The notes: generated by a model from the letters alone, not told the origin. DNA of 64,000 nucleotides from Methylonatrum kenyense (GCF_023195885.1 NZ_JALPKO010000003.1:310001-374000); one strand, 5' to 3'; numbered from the stretch's first letter, positions 44,704-55,757 are shown. Program-made: numbers and translations.

Positions 44704-45144
44704 TCAGGTGGTGACCCCCAGCATTTGCCGCAGGGACTGCCGGTTATCAAGGATGTCGGCCAATGTGTAACGGTCGAGCACGTCCATGAATGCATCAAGC
44801 GCCTCTTTCAGCATTCCTTGCAGGCGGCAATCCGGTGCCAGTCGACAACGGCCCGAACTGCTGAAACATTCGACGATGGCCATATCGGCCTCGGTTTGCC
44901 GTACCAGGACGCCGACATTGATGTCCTCGGGCCGCATCTGCATCCGCAGACCACCACCCTTGCCGCGGACGGTCTCGATATAACCCAGCTTGCCGAGCTG
45001 ATAGACCACCTTCATGACGTGGTTTCGGGAGATCGCGTAGCGCTCGGCGATTTCGGTGATGGTTGCACGTTCCCCGTCGTCGCCACGCACGCCAAGATAG
45101 ATCAGCACGCGAAGTGCATAGTCGGTATAGAGAGTCAGCCGCAT
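44704..45144 (-). CDS. nsrR: NsrR-type Rrf2 family repressor
   Basis: A 146-residue regulator. MRLTLYTDYALRVLIYLGV and the winged HTH (ITEIAERYAISRNHVMKVVYQLGKLGYIETVRGKGGGLRM) match NsrR closely, and three cysteines in ECFSSSGRC and PDCRLQG fit the cluster ligands of the NO-sensing 2Fe-2S/4Fe-4S protein. NsrR represses NO-defence genes until NO destroys its cluster. A candidate operator is the palindrome at 35900-35922. Confidence 0.92.
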   Translation of the reverse strand: MRLTLYTDYALRVLIYLGVRGDDGERATITEIAERYAISRNHVMKVVYQLGKLGYIETVRGKGGGLRMQMRPEDINVGVLVRQTEADMAIVECFSSSGRCRLAPDCRLQGMLKEALDAFMDVLDRYTLADILDNRQSLRQMLGVTT

Positions 45145-45222
45145 GGCAGAAAGGGACCAGTTGCGTGAGAAACAAAAAGTTTGCCACAGCCGGGCGGAAT
45201 CCGATATCGGCGACTCAGGGAT

Positions 45223-45795
45223 TTACGCATTCCCCATTCCCATTGTTTCCAATTCCCGATTGGTGTTGGGCCAGATCATGCGATCCAGGTCCGCGTAGGC
45301 CTCCTCGGCGCGGCGGCGCGTGCCGTGGTCCGTCACGCGTTCATGGAAGCGACGCAGAGTCTGCCAATCAGCAGTTGTCAGTGCCTTCTCCAGGTGCCGG
45401 AAGATATGAAGCTCCTCCAGGTCCATTTGCAGCCGAAAGCGGGAAATGTAGCTGGTTCCAGCCTCGATCAGGGTGGAGCGCCTATGGATTTGGCCGTTGA
45501 TGATGTCGTCCAGCAATGCGGCGAGTCGCCTGCCGTCGCGATGCAGTTCAGTAAACTCTTGGGCAAGCGCCCGGACGGCCGGTTCGGCTGCCGGCATGCG
45601 AATCCGCAGGCGATCGAACAACATGGCTTCGAGCCGGTGATGATAGCCATCCGGAAACGTTGTCAGGAAATTCAGCACGCGCTCCATCAGCGGGTAATCG
45701 GCATGCCCGACGCGTTGCGCAGCAACAAGCTGAGTTTCAAGTGCTGATAGTAGCGTTCGCAGCTTCCCGTGATCACGACGGAGTTCTTCAAGCAT
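45223..45795 (-). CDS. Hemerythrin-domain protein
   Basis: A 190-residue all-helical protein consisting of a single hemerythrin-like domain: LRRDHGKLRTLLSALE, FPDGYHHRLEAMLFDRL, LHRDGRRLAALL and DLEELHIFRHLEKAL carry the His/Glu ligands of a di-iron centre. It is a different subfamily from the RIC-like protein at 28416. Placed next to nsrR, it may be an NO- or O2-responsive iron protein. Start ATG 45795. Confidence 0.8.
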   Translation of the reverse strand: MLEELRRDHGKLRTLLSALETQLVAAQRVGHADYPLMERVLNFLTTFPDGYHHRLEAMLFDRLRIRMPAAEPAVRALAQEFTELHRDGRRLAALLDDIINGQIHRRSTLIEAGTSYISRFRLQMDLEELHIFRHLEKALTTADWQTLRRFHERVTDHGTRRRAEEAYADLDRMIWPNTNRELETMGMGNA

Positions 45796-45978
45796 TCGAT
45801 TTCCCTCGTCAGAGCCAACCGGCCTGACATGCCGGCAATCAGCAATGAAAGAAGTATAGAAAATAACTGTTAATGATTCCAGAAATCTCGTGCTGATGGC
45901 CGACGAACAATGGGAAGACGGAATCGGGCCAGGTCGGGCCGTGCGGGGAAGCGTGATATCCGACGCCGAATCTTGATT

Positions 45979-46920
45979 TTACAGCGGATGCGAAGCCCGG
46001 AGATTTTCCCGCACGAATTCCCGGAACACCCGGACCCGGGCCGGTGCGTCGCGCCCACCGAGGGTGATGGCGTACAGCGTGCCCTCGGCCGCGTGCCACT
46101 CGGGGAGCACGCGCCGGACAGCGCCGGTCGCAATGGAGCCGGCAGCGACAAGGTCGGGAACCGGAGCGATGCCTCCCCCGGCCGCGGCGATACGCAGGAT
46201 GCTGGCATAGTCGTTCGCCTGGACCACCGGCCGCACGGCCACTTCCCGACGCTTTCGCCGATCGCCGGTCAGCGTTAATTGCACGGTGCCGGAAAATTCC
46301 CGGGCGACCACCAGATCATGCGCTTTGAGGTCCGCCGGCGTGACTGGAGCACCACCTGCAGCTGCCAGATAGCTCGGCGATGCGTAAAGCCCGATCCTGA
46401 ACTCGCCCACTGTGGATGCGCGATAGCCCATGTCCGGAAGGTCATCTACCGCAGCCCGAAGGGCCAGATCCACGCGGTGAGCGGCGAGATCGATGGGCGC
46501 GTTCGCGAGGACGAGTTCCATGGTGATCTGCGGGTGCCGCGCCCGGAATTGAACCAATAGGTCCGGCAGGGCAGTCATGCCGAAGTCCATCGGCGCGGTG
46601 ATCCGCAGGTGCCCCCGCGGCACGGTCTTGGACTGACGAGCAGCCTCCGCGGCTTCGTCCAACCAATTAAGGGCCTCTCTGGCCCTTGCGTGAAATGCAA
46701 GGCCCTCATCGGTCGGTGTTACCGCCCTGGGCGTGCGCGCCAGCAGCTGTACCCCCAGGCGCCGCTCCAGACGCGACAGACGCCGACTCACGCTGCCTTT
46801 GGTCTCGCCGAGTTGCCGGGCCGCCGCGGAGACGGTACCGAATTCCGTGACGGCACAGAAAGCCCGCACATCGTCCAGGGAACCACCGAGAGTTTCCAAA
46901 ATGTCAACCATGTGTTCCAT
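45979..46920 (-). CDS. LysR family transcriptional regulator
   Basis: A 313-residue regulator with an N-terminal winged HTH (DDVRAFCAVTEFGTVSAAARQLGETKGSVSRRLSRLERRLGVQLLARTPRAV, given here only as domain limits, about 14-65) and a periplasmic-binding-like effector domain. The start is ATG 46920 (GGAAGA upstream) or 46911; the longer open frame is antisense to the dioxygenase gene. It is divergent from the dioxygenase/GS-hydroquinone reductase pair and most likely controls it. Confidence 0.88.
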   Translation of the reverse strand: MEHMVDILETLGGSLDDVRAFCAVTEFGTVSAAARQLGETKGSVSRRLSRLERRLGVQLLARTPRAVTPTDEGLAFHARAREALNWLDEAAEAARQSKTVPRGHLRITAPMDFGMTALPDLLVQFRARHPQITMELVLANAPIDLAAHRVDLALRAAVDDLPDMGYRASTVGEFRIGLYASPSYLAAAGGAPVTPADLKAHDLVVAREFSGTVQLTLTGDRRKRREVAVRPVVQANDYASILRIAAAGGGIAPVPDLVAAGSIATGAVRRVLPEWHAAEGTLYAITLGGRDAPARVRVFREFVRENLRASHPL

Positions 46921-47026
46921 GTTGGCTGTCTTCCGCCAAAAAGGAAACCTCTCCATCCTGAGGGCGGATGGGCACGACAAATCACCACGACGTCCGATAG
47001 TCAGACCGCAGCCGGAGGTTCCCGTA

Positions 47027-47836
47027 ATGACGACACAAGATTTGCCGGTGCTGTTCGTGCCACATGGCGCGGGCCCATGCTTCTTCATGGACTGGGAGCC
47101 GCCCGGGACCTGGGCCCGGATGGAACAGTGGCTGCGATCCGTACCGGAGCTTGTCGGTGTCCGGCCGAGGGCGCTGCTGGTGGTTTCCGGACACTGGGAG
47201 GCACCCGTGTTCACGTTAAATGCGCAACGGCAACCGCCGTTGCTTTACGACTATGGTGGTTTCCCGCCGCATACCTACGAATTGCAGTACCCGGCCGCCG
47301 GATCCCCCGCGCTCGCGGCACGGGTCGAGTCGCTGCTTGGGGAGCCTGGTATGGATGTTGCGCTTGAGCACGAACGGGGGTTGGACCACGGGGTATTCAT
47401 CCCGCTGAAGGTGATGTATCCGGACGCGGATGTGCCGGTCGTGCAACTGTCCCTGAAACGCGGGCTGGATCCCGCGGACCATCTGGCGATGGGCCGTGCG
47501 CTTGCGCCTCTGCGGCGAGAGGGTGTGCTGATTATCGGTAGCGGTATGAGTTATCACAACATGCAGCGGTTTCGCTTCGACGATGCCGAACTCGATCCGG
47601 ACTCGGTGGCGTTCGACGCCTGGTTGAGAGACACCGTCCCGTTGCCGGCAGCCGAGCGAGAGCAGCGGCTCGCGGCCTGGGTCCGAGCACCCGGCGGCCG
47701 CGCTGCGCACCCGAGGGAGGAGCATCTGCTGCCCCTGCATGTGGCCGCCGGGGCCGCCAACCAGGACACCGGCCGCCAGGCGTTTCAGGATCGTGTCCTG
47801 GGCAGCGTGCAATCCGCGTACATATTCGGTGGATAA
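47027..47836 (+). CDS. DODA-type/LigB-like extradiol dioxygenase
   Basis: A 269-residue enzyme of the class III extradiol ring-cleavage family. Histidines in VPHGAGPC, VVSGHWEAPVFT, GLDHGVFIPLKVMYPDA and the catalytic IGSGMSYHNM are in the expected order for the Fe2+/Zn2+ site. Start ATG 47027 with GGAGG nine bases ahead. Family members act on catecholic or DOPA-like substrates. The divergent LysR gene and the GS-hydroquinone reductase 17 bases downstream suggest a role in quinone/aromatic stress. Confidence 0.88.
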   Translation: MTTQDLPVLFVPHGAGPCFFMDWEPPGTWARMEQWLRSVPELVGVRPRALLVVSGHWEAPVFTLNAQRQPPLLYDYGGFPPHTYELQYPAAGSPALAARVESLLGEPGMDVALEHERGLDHGVFIPLKVMYPDADVPVVQLSLKRGLDPADHLAMGRALAPLRREGVLIIGSGMSYHNMQRFRFDDAELDPDSVAFDAWLRDTVPLPAAEREQRLAAWVRAPGGRAAHPREEHLLPLHVAAGAANQDTGRQAFQDRVLGSVQSAYIFGG

Positions 47837-47853
47837 GGAAAGGGGAGGCAATC

Positions 47854-48897
47854 ATGCCGGGACTGGTTAATGGCAAGTGGGTCAAGGGCAGCGTCGCGGA
47901 AGGCGAGATCGACGACGGCGCCTTCCGGCGCGAGCCCACTCGATTCCGTGACTGGATCACGCCCGACGGTTCACCCGGGCCGGACGATCGCCGTGCCTTC
48001 CCGGCGGAACCCGGCCGATACCAATTGTTCGTCGCGTACCTGTGCCCCTGGGCATCGCGCGCGCTGATCCTGCGCAAGCTCAAGGGGCTGGGGGCATTGA
48101 TCCCCGTCTCTGTGGCCGACGCCGTACTCGGCGAGGAGGGCTGGACCTATGCCAAGGTGGAGGACGCGGGCCCCAGGCTTGGGGCCATCGATCGCCACTA
48201 CCAGCTCTACACCGCCACCGATCCGGGCTATAGCGGAAAGGTGTCAGTGCCGGTGCTGTGGGACCGCGAGCAGGGGCGAATCGTGAACAACGAATCCGCC
48301 GATATCGTACGCATCCTGAACACGGCGTTTGATCACCTGACCGGCAATGATCTGGACTTCTACCCGGAGCCGCTGCGTCACGAGATCGACGCCTGGAACG
48401 CGCTGATCTACGAGACACTCAACAATGGCGTCTACCGCGCGGGCTTTGCGAAATCCCAGGCGCACTACGATGCGGCTGTCAGCGATGTGTTCGAGACGCT
48501 GGACCGGCTGGAATGTCAGCTGAACAATCAGCGTTACCTGGCCGGCCATTACCTGACCGAGGCGGACTGGCGGCTGTTCGTGACCCTGGTGCGTTTTGAT
48601 GCCGCCTATCATGGCGCTTTCAAGTGCAATATCCGGCGTCTCGAGGATTATCCGAATCTCTCCAATTACCTGCGGGAACTCTATCAGTGGCCCGGGGTGC
48701 GCGAGACCGTCAATCTGCAGCACATCAAGAAAGGCTACTACTCGATCACTGCCATCAACCCCACGCGGATCGTGCCTAGCGGACCGGTACTCGACTTTGA
48801 TCGTCCGCATGATCGTGACCGGCTGGAAGGGCAGGGTGTCTGGCGGCGTTCATCGACGTGCGTCCACGGCGCCCGACGTTCATCGTTCAGTCAATGA
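47854..48897 (+). CDS. Glutathionyl-hydroquinone reductase (YqjG/ECM4 type GST)
   Basis: A 347-residue glutathione transferase of the xi class that reduces glutathionyl-hydroquinones. The N-terminal FRDWITPDG and the catalytic AYLCPWASR (Cys near residue 64) are typical, as are VPVLWDREQGRIVNNESADI and the C-terminal dimer segment IRRLEDYPNLSNYLREL. The C-terminus runs about 20 residues longer than usual with low-complexity basic sequence (RRSSTCVHGARRSS), which may be a shifted stop. It is in an operon with the dioxygenase. Confidence 0.92.
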   Translation: MPGLVNGKWVKGSVAEGEIDDGAFRREPTRFRDWITPDGSPGPDDRRAFPAEPGRYQLFVAYLCPWASRALILRKLKGLGALIPVSVADAVLGEEGWTYAKVEDAGPRLGAIDRHYQLYTATDPGYSGKVSVPVLWDREQGRIVNNESADIVRILNTAFDHLTGNDLDFYPEPLRHEIDAWNALIYETLNNGVYRAGFAKSQAHYDAAVSDVFETLDRLECQLNNQRYLAGHYLTEADWRLFVTLVRFDAAYHGAFKCNIRRLEDYPNLSNYLRELYQWPGVRETVNLQHIKKGYYSITAINPTRIVPSGPVLDFDRPHDRDRLEGQGVWRRSSTCVHGARRSSFSQ

Positions 48898-48910
48898 GCC
48901 CATGCACCAT

Positions 48911-49047
48911 CACCGGCAAGCCGAACCCGGGGGCAGGGCGGTGCTGCACCGAAAACCGGCAGCTTGCCGGTGTGCGGTCAGGAACAGGAGGTGCTGGGAG
49001 ACCGCTCGCCTAACCGGAACTGGCTGGCCTGACGGGTTTTTCAGGCC
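48911..49047. other. Hairpin-rich spacer between convergent genes
   Basis: Holds CACCGGCAAG (48911-48920) and its complement CTTGCCGGTG (48963-48972), a compact ACCGGCA/TGCCGGT stem (48955-48971), and GGCCTGA/TCAGGCC (49026-49047). These may be transcription ends for the GS-hydroquinone reductase and gdhA; T-tracts are weak. Confidence 0.35.
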
Positions 49048-49081
49048 AATCCGGTTGTTCGCAGCGGCTGTAGAATCCGAA

Positions 49082-50790
<1,709 letters not shown>

Positions 50791-50913
50791 AAGGGTGTCA
50801 GGTCTGGCTCCGGAAGGAAATCCGCGTTGCGCTCGAAAGGGAGTGTACCGGATAGCAACTGGATGGACGCATGCCGAGGGCCGGGCCGTCCGGGGAGGCC
50901 TTGGTATCGACGC

Positions 50914-51669
50914 CTAATCAAGTAACGGCAGATCCGCCAGCATGGGTTCCAGCACGGTGCCGATAAGGAAGGCGACAATGGCGGCGCCACCGCCCATGAG
51001 CAGTGTTTCGAAACCAGCGCGCCAGCGTTTCATGGACAGAATGACACCCTTCGCGTAGCCGATACCAAACAAGGCCATGGCCGTTATGATCGCGCTTGCC
51101 ACGAAATACTCGGCGCCGGTGAATACCGGCACCAGGAAGGGGAGCAGCGGGATGGAACCCACCGCCATGAAGGTCGCGAAGGTGGCCAGGCCAGCTTTGC
51201 TTGCGGACGGGCCCGTCAAGGCTACACCGTATTCCTCCATCAGCATGGTATCCACCCACAGGCGGCGGTCACTGGTGATGGTCTCGACAATATTCTCCAG
51301 CGCCCCGCCCCGGAAACCCTTTGCCTCGAAAATGGCGCGGATCTCCTCCTGTTCACCGTCGGGGTCGACGGCCACATGGTGTATTTCCTGCGCGCGGAGC
51401 CGGCGACGTTCATCGTCCGAGGCCTTGACTGCCTGATAGTTACTCACTCCCATGCTGAAGGCGTCGGCGATCAGGCTGGCAACACCAAGTACGAATGCCA
51501 CCACGCCGGGCAGCCCGGCGCCCGCCACACTGGCAACCACCGCCAGGGTCGTGATGCAGCCGTCAATACCTCCGAGAATGGCATCTGGCAGATAGCTTGG
51601 CCGGTTGCCTTCAGCCAGGCGCCGTCGGATGGCAACAGGATCGTGACTGTGGTTTAACTCCGGATTCAT
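50914..51669 (-). CDS. VIT1/CCC1-family iron or manganese transporter
   Basis: A 251-residue membrane protein. The first transmembrane signature LPDAILGGIDGCITTLAVVASVAGAGLP and the second FVLGVASLIADAFSMGVSNYQAVKA are followed by a cytoplasmic metal-binding region rich in Glu (EQEEIRAIFEAKGF...MLMEEYG), then three more helices. Such proteins move Fe2+ or Mn2+. It is preceded by the MITE-like element and faces the DsrE-like/bacterioferritin genes, so an iron-handling role fits. Confidence 0.88.
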   Translation of the reverse strand: MNPELNHSHDPVAIRRRLAEGNRPSYLPDAILGGIDGCITTLAVVASVAGAGLPGVVAFVLGVASLIADAFSMGVSNYQAVKASDDERRRLRAQEIHHVAVDPDGEQEEIRAIFEAKGFRGGALENIVETITSDRRLWVDTMLMEEYGVALTGPSASKAGLATFATFMAVGSIPLLPFLVPVFTGAEYFVASAIITAMALFGIGYAKGVILSMKRWRAGFETLLMGGGAAIVAFLIGTVLEPMLADLPLLD

Positions 51670-51825
51670 GGGTCTGTCCTGATTCAGGTAATCATTGAAG
51701 TGCGGATGTTTTTTGCGGAGATGCGGTCAGCATCCCACAATGCACGGCGTGGGTCCGCTAACCGGGTTTGTACGGTCTAGTTGGCCTGTCATATGCCGAA
51801 CTGTTCGCCAACCAGGAGATCCGTT

Positions 51826-52191
51826 ATGCATCTCGCCATTGCCTCGACCTACGGCCCAACCGACCCGACACGAGCGACCGTCCCGTTTTTGCACGCGCGT
51901 GCCGCGCGGGAGCAGGGTGACGCGGTGACCATCATGTTGCTGCACGATGCCGTGCTGCTGGCGCACGGGGATTCGGCCCAGGATATTCGTGCGTTCGGTC
52001 CACCGCCGCTCGGAGCTATCTTCGAGGAGCTGGCGGCGGACCCCAACGTAACGTTGCTGGTGTGCAAGCCATGCCATACCGTGCGTCGCCTCGAGGAATC
52101 CCGTTTACATGCTGGTGCCCGGTTGGCAACGATGGGGGACTTTCATCGAGCCATACGGGAGAATGGAGCGACCGTGTCTAACTACGGCTAG
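51826..52191 (+). CDS. DsrE/DsrF-like protein
   Basis: A 121-residue cytoplasmic protein of the DsrE-like fold: IASTYGPTDPTRATVPFLHARAAREQGDAVTIML, then LLVCKPCHTVRRLEE with a candidate sulfur-carrying Cys pair. Family members relay sulfur or act in small hexamers. ATG 51826 with AGGAGA eight bases ahead is preferred over the longer open frame. Substrate and partner unknown; it is followed by bacterioferritin on the same strand. Confidence 0.75.
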   Translation: MHLAIASTYGPTDPTRATVPFLHARAAREQGDAVTIMLLHDAVLLAHGDSAQDIRAFGPPPLGAIFEELAADPNVTLLVCKPCHTVRRLEESRLHAGARLATMGDFHRAIRENGATVSNYG

Positions 52192-52274
52192 GACAACGCT
52201 GTCCGCGCTTTGGTAAATTCGGGCGTTTCAAGGGACAATCTTCGTAGCGTTGTCATGGACTATCAGGAGGTGGC

Positions 52275-52739
52275 ATGAAGGGTGACAAGAAGGTCATTGA
52301 GTATCTCAACCGCGGCGTGCGCAGCGAGCTTACGGCCGTCCACCAATACGTCCTGAATGCGCGACTCCTTGAACACTGGGGCCTGAATAGCCTGGCGAGC
52401 AAACAGGAAGAGGAAGCGCGGGAGGAGATGCAGCACGCTGATCGTCTCATCCGCCGCATCCTGTTCCTGGGTGGTAGCCCGAACGTGCAGGACATGGATA
52501 CGGTTCGTGTCGGCAATGACGTCAGGGAAATCCTGGAGAATGATCTGGCAGCCGAGTCAGAGGCACTGGCCCTTTACCGGGAAGCGATGGAGTACTGCGA
52601 GAAAGCGCGGGATTACCAGAGCCGTGACATCTTCGGCGCCTTGTTGGCCGACGAGGAAGGTCACTACGATTTCCTGGAGACTCAGCTGGAACTGATGGAG
52701 CGCATCGGCCGGAAGAACTTCGAACAGTCCGGTACGTAA
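52275..52739 (+). CDS. bfr: Bacterioferritin
   Basis: A 154-residue subunit of the 24-mer haem-containing iron store. It starts MKGDKKVIEYLNRGVRSELTAVHQY; the haem-ligand Met lies in EEAREEMQHADRLIRRIL and the ferroxidase residues in that helix and in LADEEGHYDFLETQLELMERIG. Length is normal. AGGAGG sits seven bases before ATG 52275. It neighbours the VIT1-like transporter. Confidence 0.95.
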   Translation: MKGDKKVIEYLNRGVRSELTAVHQYVLNARLLEHWGLNSLASKQEEEAREEMQHADRLIRRILFLGGSPNVQDMDTVRVGNDVREILENDLAAESEALALYREAMEYCEKARDYQSRDIFGALLADEEGHYDFLETQLELMERIGRKNFEQSGT

Positions 52740-52901
52740 GCGTCCAGCGAGAATGGCCGATGGGAGCGGCTGCGCGTTCTCTGTATTTGTATGTCCTGGC
52801 CCGGAAGATTGTCCACGTGATCTCTCGGACGGATGTTGCGTTCCCTCGAACACCCGGGTTCCAGACTGTCGATTCCCTGCAAAATCACGCCGGAGGTCTA
52901 C

Positions 52902-53504
52902 ATGACGACACCGTCAACTACTCTTCGTACCCTTCTCAGCCTGGGGCAGGCGCCCTCGGCCTTGTCGGATTCGGCGCTGATCCTCATTGATTGCCAGAAC
53001 ACCTACCGTGAAGGCGTCATGAAGCTTGAGGGAGTGGAGGAGGCGCTGACGGAATGTCAAACGCTGCTCGAACGGGCTCGGGGCGCCGGCATCCCGATCT
53101 TCCACATTCAACACGACGCGGGGCCCGGGTCACCGTACGACATCCGCGCTGACATTGGGGCGATTGCTGATCCGGTTGCTCCGAAGAACGGCGAACCGGT
53201 CATTACCAAGCATTTGCCCAACTCGTTCGTGGATACGGACTTGCATGATTCTCTTCAGCAGGTCGGGGTCCGGAACATCATTCTTGCGGGTTTCATGACC
53301 CACATGTGCGTTAACTCCACGGCCCACGGCGGTTTCAATCTCGGATACGCACCGACCGTTGTGGCCAGTGCCACGGCGAGCCGGCCATTGGAAGCGAGGG
53401 ATGGGCAGGTTCTGTCTGCGGAGGCCGTACGAGACGGTGCCTTGGCCTCCACGCGCGACCTTTATGCGATCATCGTGAACACTGCGGCGGACATTCCGGA
53501 TTGA
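52902..53504 (+). CDS. Isochorismatase family cysteine hydrolase
   Basis: A 200-residue alpha/beta hydrolase with LILIDCQNTYREG (catalytic Asp), the Lys around VITKHLPNSF and the nucleophile in LAGFMTHMCVNSTAHGG. Family members split isochorismate, nicotinamide, N-carbamoyl compounds or other amides, so the substrate is not assigned. ATG 52902 has GGAGG seven bases upstream. No siderophore genes are nearby. Confidence 0.88.
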   Translation: MTTPSTTLRTLLSLGQAPSALSDSALILIDCQNTYREGVMKLEGVEEALTECQTLLERARGAGIPIFHIQHDAGPGSPYDIRADIGAIADPVAPKNGEPVITKHLPNSFVDTDLHDSLQQVGVRNIILAGFMTHMCVNSTAHGGFNLGYAPTVVASATASRPLEARDGQVLSAEAVRDGALASTRDLYAIIVNTAADIPD

Positions 53505-53590
53505 GCGCAAACCCACCACGGCCCTTGCGGTAGGTCTGAGCGACGGTTCCCTAGCCTGCGGCAGACGTACTGACTCGAAGGACGGCGCCA

Positions 53591-54043
53591 TTGGCGGATT
53601 ATACGATCCGAATGAAGCGCGTGTACGACACGCCGGAGCCGGAGGACGGAGCCCGGCTCCTGGTGGATCGGGTCTGGCCTCGTGGTGTGCGGCGCGAGGC
53701 GCTTGAGCTCACCGACTGGCCCCGACAGATCACCCCTTCCGCCGCGTTACGCAAGCGCTGGCACGCCGGCGAGCTCGACTACGAAGGCTTTGCTGGTGCC
53801 TTCCGGGATGAGCTCACGGAGCGTGCTGATGATCTGATCCCCTTGATGCGCCGCGCCCGTGAGGGCCCCCTCACGTTGCTCAGCGCGGTGCGCCGCATGG
53901 AGCGATCCCACGTTCCGGTGCTTCGGGCGGTGCTCCTGGAGCAACTGACCACGGAGGATCGCGAGGCGGGGGATTACGAGACGAGCTCCCCGCCGTGCTA
54001 CGCGGAAGAGTTTTACGGGCCGGACTACAAACCGCCCTCGTGA
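53591..54043 (+). CDS. DUF488 domain protein
   Basis: A 150-residue soluble protein with IRMKRVYDTPEPEDGARLLVDRVWPRGV at its N-terminus and the helical RRMERSHVPVLRAVLLEQL, the DUF488 pattern (YeaO-like). Function unknown. The track starts at TTG 53591; ATG 53612 is an alternative, but residues before it (ADYTIR) fit the family strand. It is next to the isochorismatase on the same strand. Confidence 0.8.
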   Translation: MADYTIRMKRVYDTPEPEDGARLLVDRVWPRGVRREALELTDWPRQITPSAALRKRWHAGELDYEGFAGAFRDELTERADDLIPLMRRAREGPLTLLSAVRRMERSHVPVLRAVLLEQLTTEDREAGDYETSSPPCYAEEFYGPDYKPPS

Positions 54044-54051
54044 AGCCCGTA

Positions 54052-55236
54052 CTACAGTTTGTCGAGCGCTTGCTTGAGGTCGGCCCGTAGATCGTCGACG
54101 TCCTCCAGCCCGATGGAGAGCCGGACGAGCTGCTCCCGAATGCCGCGCCGCTCCCGCTCCGCGGGGCTTAGGTCCGTGTGGCTGGTCACCGCTGGTTGCG
54201 TTACCAGGCTCTCCACGCCGCCTAGGCTTGGCGCGTTGAGGAACAGTTCCAAGGCGTCCACGAACCGGGTGGCTTCGTCGACACCGCCGTCGATCTCGAC
54301 GCCCAACATGCCGCCGAAGCCGGTCATCTGGCGCGTGGCCACGGAGTGGCCGGGGCTCGAAGGCAGGCCGGGGTAGTGCACGCGCGCCACGTGCGGGTGC
54401 GCCTCCAGGACTTCGGCGAGTTGCGCGGCGCTGGCGTTGTGGCGCTCGACCCGGATGAACAGCGTCTTTAGGCTGCGCGAGAGCAGGGCGGCGGTCTCTG
54501 GCGCGGGAGCCTGGCCGAACTGCTTGCGCCAGCCGCGCAACGGAGCCATCCCCTGGGCCGTCCCGAGGGCCACGCCGGCGGTCAGGTCGCTGTGGCCGCC
54601 AAGGTACTTGGTGGCGCTGTGCAGCACGATGTCAGCGCCCCACTTCATTGGCTGTTGGTTCACGGGGGTCGCGAAGGTGTTGTCCACCGCGAGCAGGGCG
54701 CCGAAGCGGTGTGCGGTCCCGGCCAGGTGCTCCAGGTCGTGGACGGCCAGGTCGGGGTTGCTCGGGGTCTCGGTCAGGACAAGACCGAAACCTTCCGCCA
54801 ATACGTCGGGCAATTCCGCGACGGCGTCGGAACCGAGCAGACGGGTGGGAATACCGAGCTGTGGGAGCTGTCGTTCCAGTAACTCCTGCGTGCCGCCATA
54901 CAGGTTGCCGAACCCCGCGACCCCGGCGCGACCGACCCCGAGGCATGCCGCGGTGATGGCTGCCATCCCGGAGCTGAAGACCACGGCCTCTTCAGCGTCC
55001 TCCAGCTCCGCCAGCTGCTCCTCCACTGCGAGCAGCGTCGGGTTTTGGCCGTATCGGGTGTAGAGTCCCCGCGCCTCGCCGCTGCCGACCGCTGCAGCGA
55101 GCTGGGCGGTCCGCTCGAAGGCGAAGGTAGTCGCGGTGTAGATTGGGCCATGGGCCGCGCCGTGGGGGTCCCTAAGATCGGCACCATGAATGACCCTTGT
55201 GGCGCGGCTGCGCCGGGTGGCGTTTGAATCACGCAT
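54052..55236 (-). CDS. Trans-sulfuration PLP enzyme (cystathionine synthase/lyase or methionine lyase family)
   Basis: A 394-residue fold type I enzyme. The PLP lysine lies in LHSATKYLGGHSDLTAG, the phosphate-binding strand in VVFSSGMAAITAA, and YTRYGQNPT and the C-terminal VTSHTDLSPAERERRGI match the Cys/Met metabolism family. Which reaction it catalyses (gamma-synthase, gamma-lyase, beta-lyase) cannot be told from these motifs. Start ATG 55236 with AAGGGGAA upstream. It is the last GC-rich gene before the AT-rich accessory stretch. Confidence 0.9.
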   Translation of the reverse strand: MRDSNATRRSRATRVIHGADLRDPHGAAHGPIYTATTFAFERTAQLAAAVGSGEARGLYTRYGQNPTLLAVEEQLAELEDAEEAVVFSSGMAAITAACLGVGRAGVAGFGNLYGGTQELLERQLPQLGIPTRLLGSDAVAELPDVLAEGFGLVLTETPSNPDLAVHDLEHLAGTAHRFGALLAVDNTFATPVNQQPMKWGADIVLHSATKYLGGHSDLTAGVALGTAQGMAPLRGWRKQFGQAPAPETAALLSRSLKTLFIRVERHNASAAQLAEVLEAHPHVARVHYPGLPSSPGHSVATRQMTGFGGMLGVEIDGGVDEATRFVDALELFLNAPSLGGVESLVTQPAVTSHTDLSPAERERRGIREQLVRLSIGLEDVDDLRADLKQALDKL

Positions 55237-55757
55237 TGCTTCATTCCCCTTTCAAGACCAGGCACAGCGTGCCTGTCTACCCAACCGATGGAAACGTGGG
55301 TTGACGGGGGATCATGCTCGAAAAAAGTACTATCTCCAATATTGCAAAAAGAATTTGTATTGGTTCGTCATGGCTCCGGTCTCTCAGGCCGTGGAGCCTC
55401 CTCAAAACCCGGGGGTGGTTCAGCCATCTTTTGGTTGGCAACACACACCGTCCGCGACGTGGAGCCGAATTTCTGGTGGCCGGCTACCGTGAGCCCAGGT
55501 AAGGCCCTGCGCTGCCAACTTTCGGGGCACGGGCCGTCGTCCAATTTTTAATCTTCGCCTCGCTGGTTTATTCCGTTAAGAATTCGACAAGAGGGAATAT
55601 TTTTTGGAAGAATGGACTGCTTTGCCCCGTTATGATTAGCGAATAAAGAAAAAACATGAATTAATATTATCCACCGTTGTTCTTAAAATAATATGTAGCT
55701 CCCTGGCGGGTAAAGGGTGAGGACACCTCAGATGATAAAAAGCGGAGTGCAAAGCCC
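55237..55757. other. Intergenic region without a supported gene; AT-rich at its right half
   Basis: The left part has a small hairpin (CAGGCAC/GTGCCTG, 55259-55275). Small open frames here show no recognisable protein. From about 55560 the sequence becomes clearly AT-rich (runs such as ATTAATATTATCC and AAAATAATATG), probably the promoter region of the following exported hydrolase and a sign of foreign DNA. Confidence 0.6.

Noticed and set aside
45840-45880. AT-rich string similar between the two hemerythrin gene upstream regions and fdxA (ending TATACTT on the minus strand)
   Set aside because: The shared part can be explained by ordinary sigma70 -10 hexamers in AT-rich promoters; no symmetry supports an operator.
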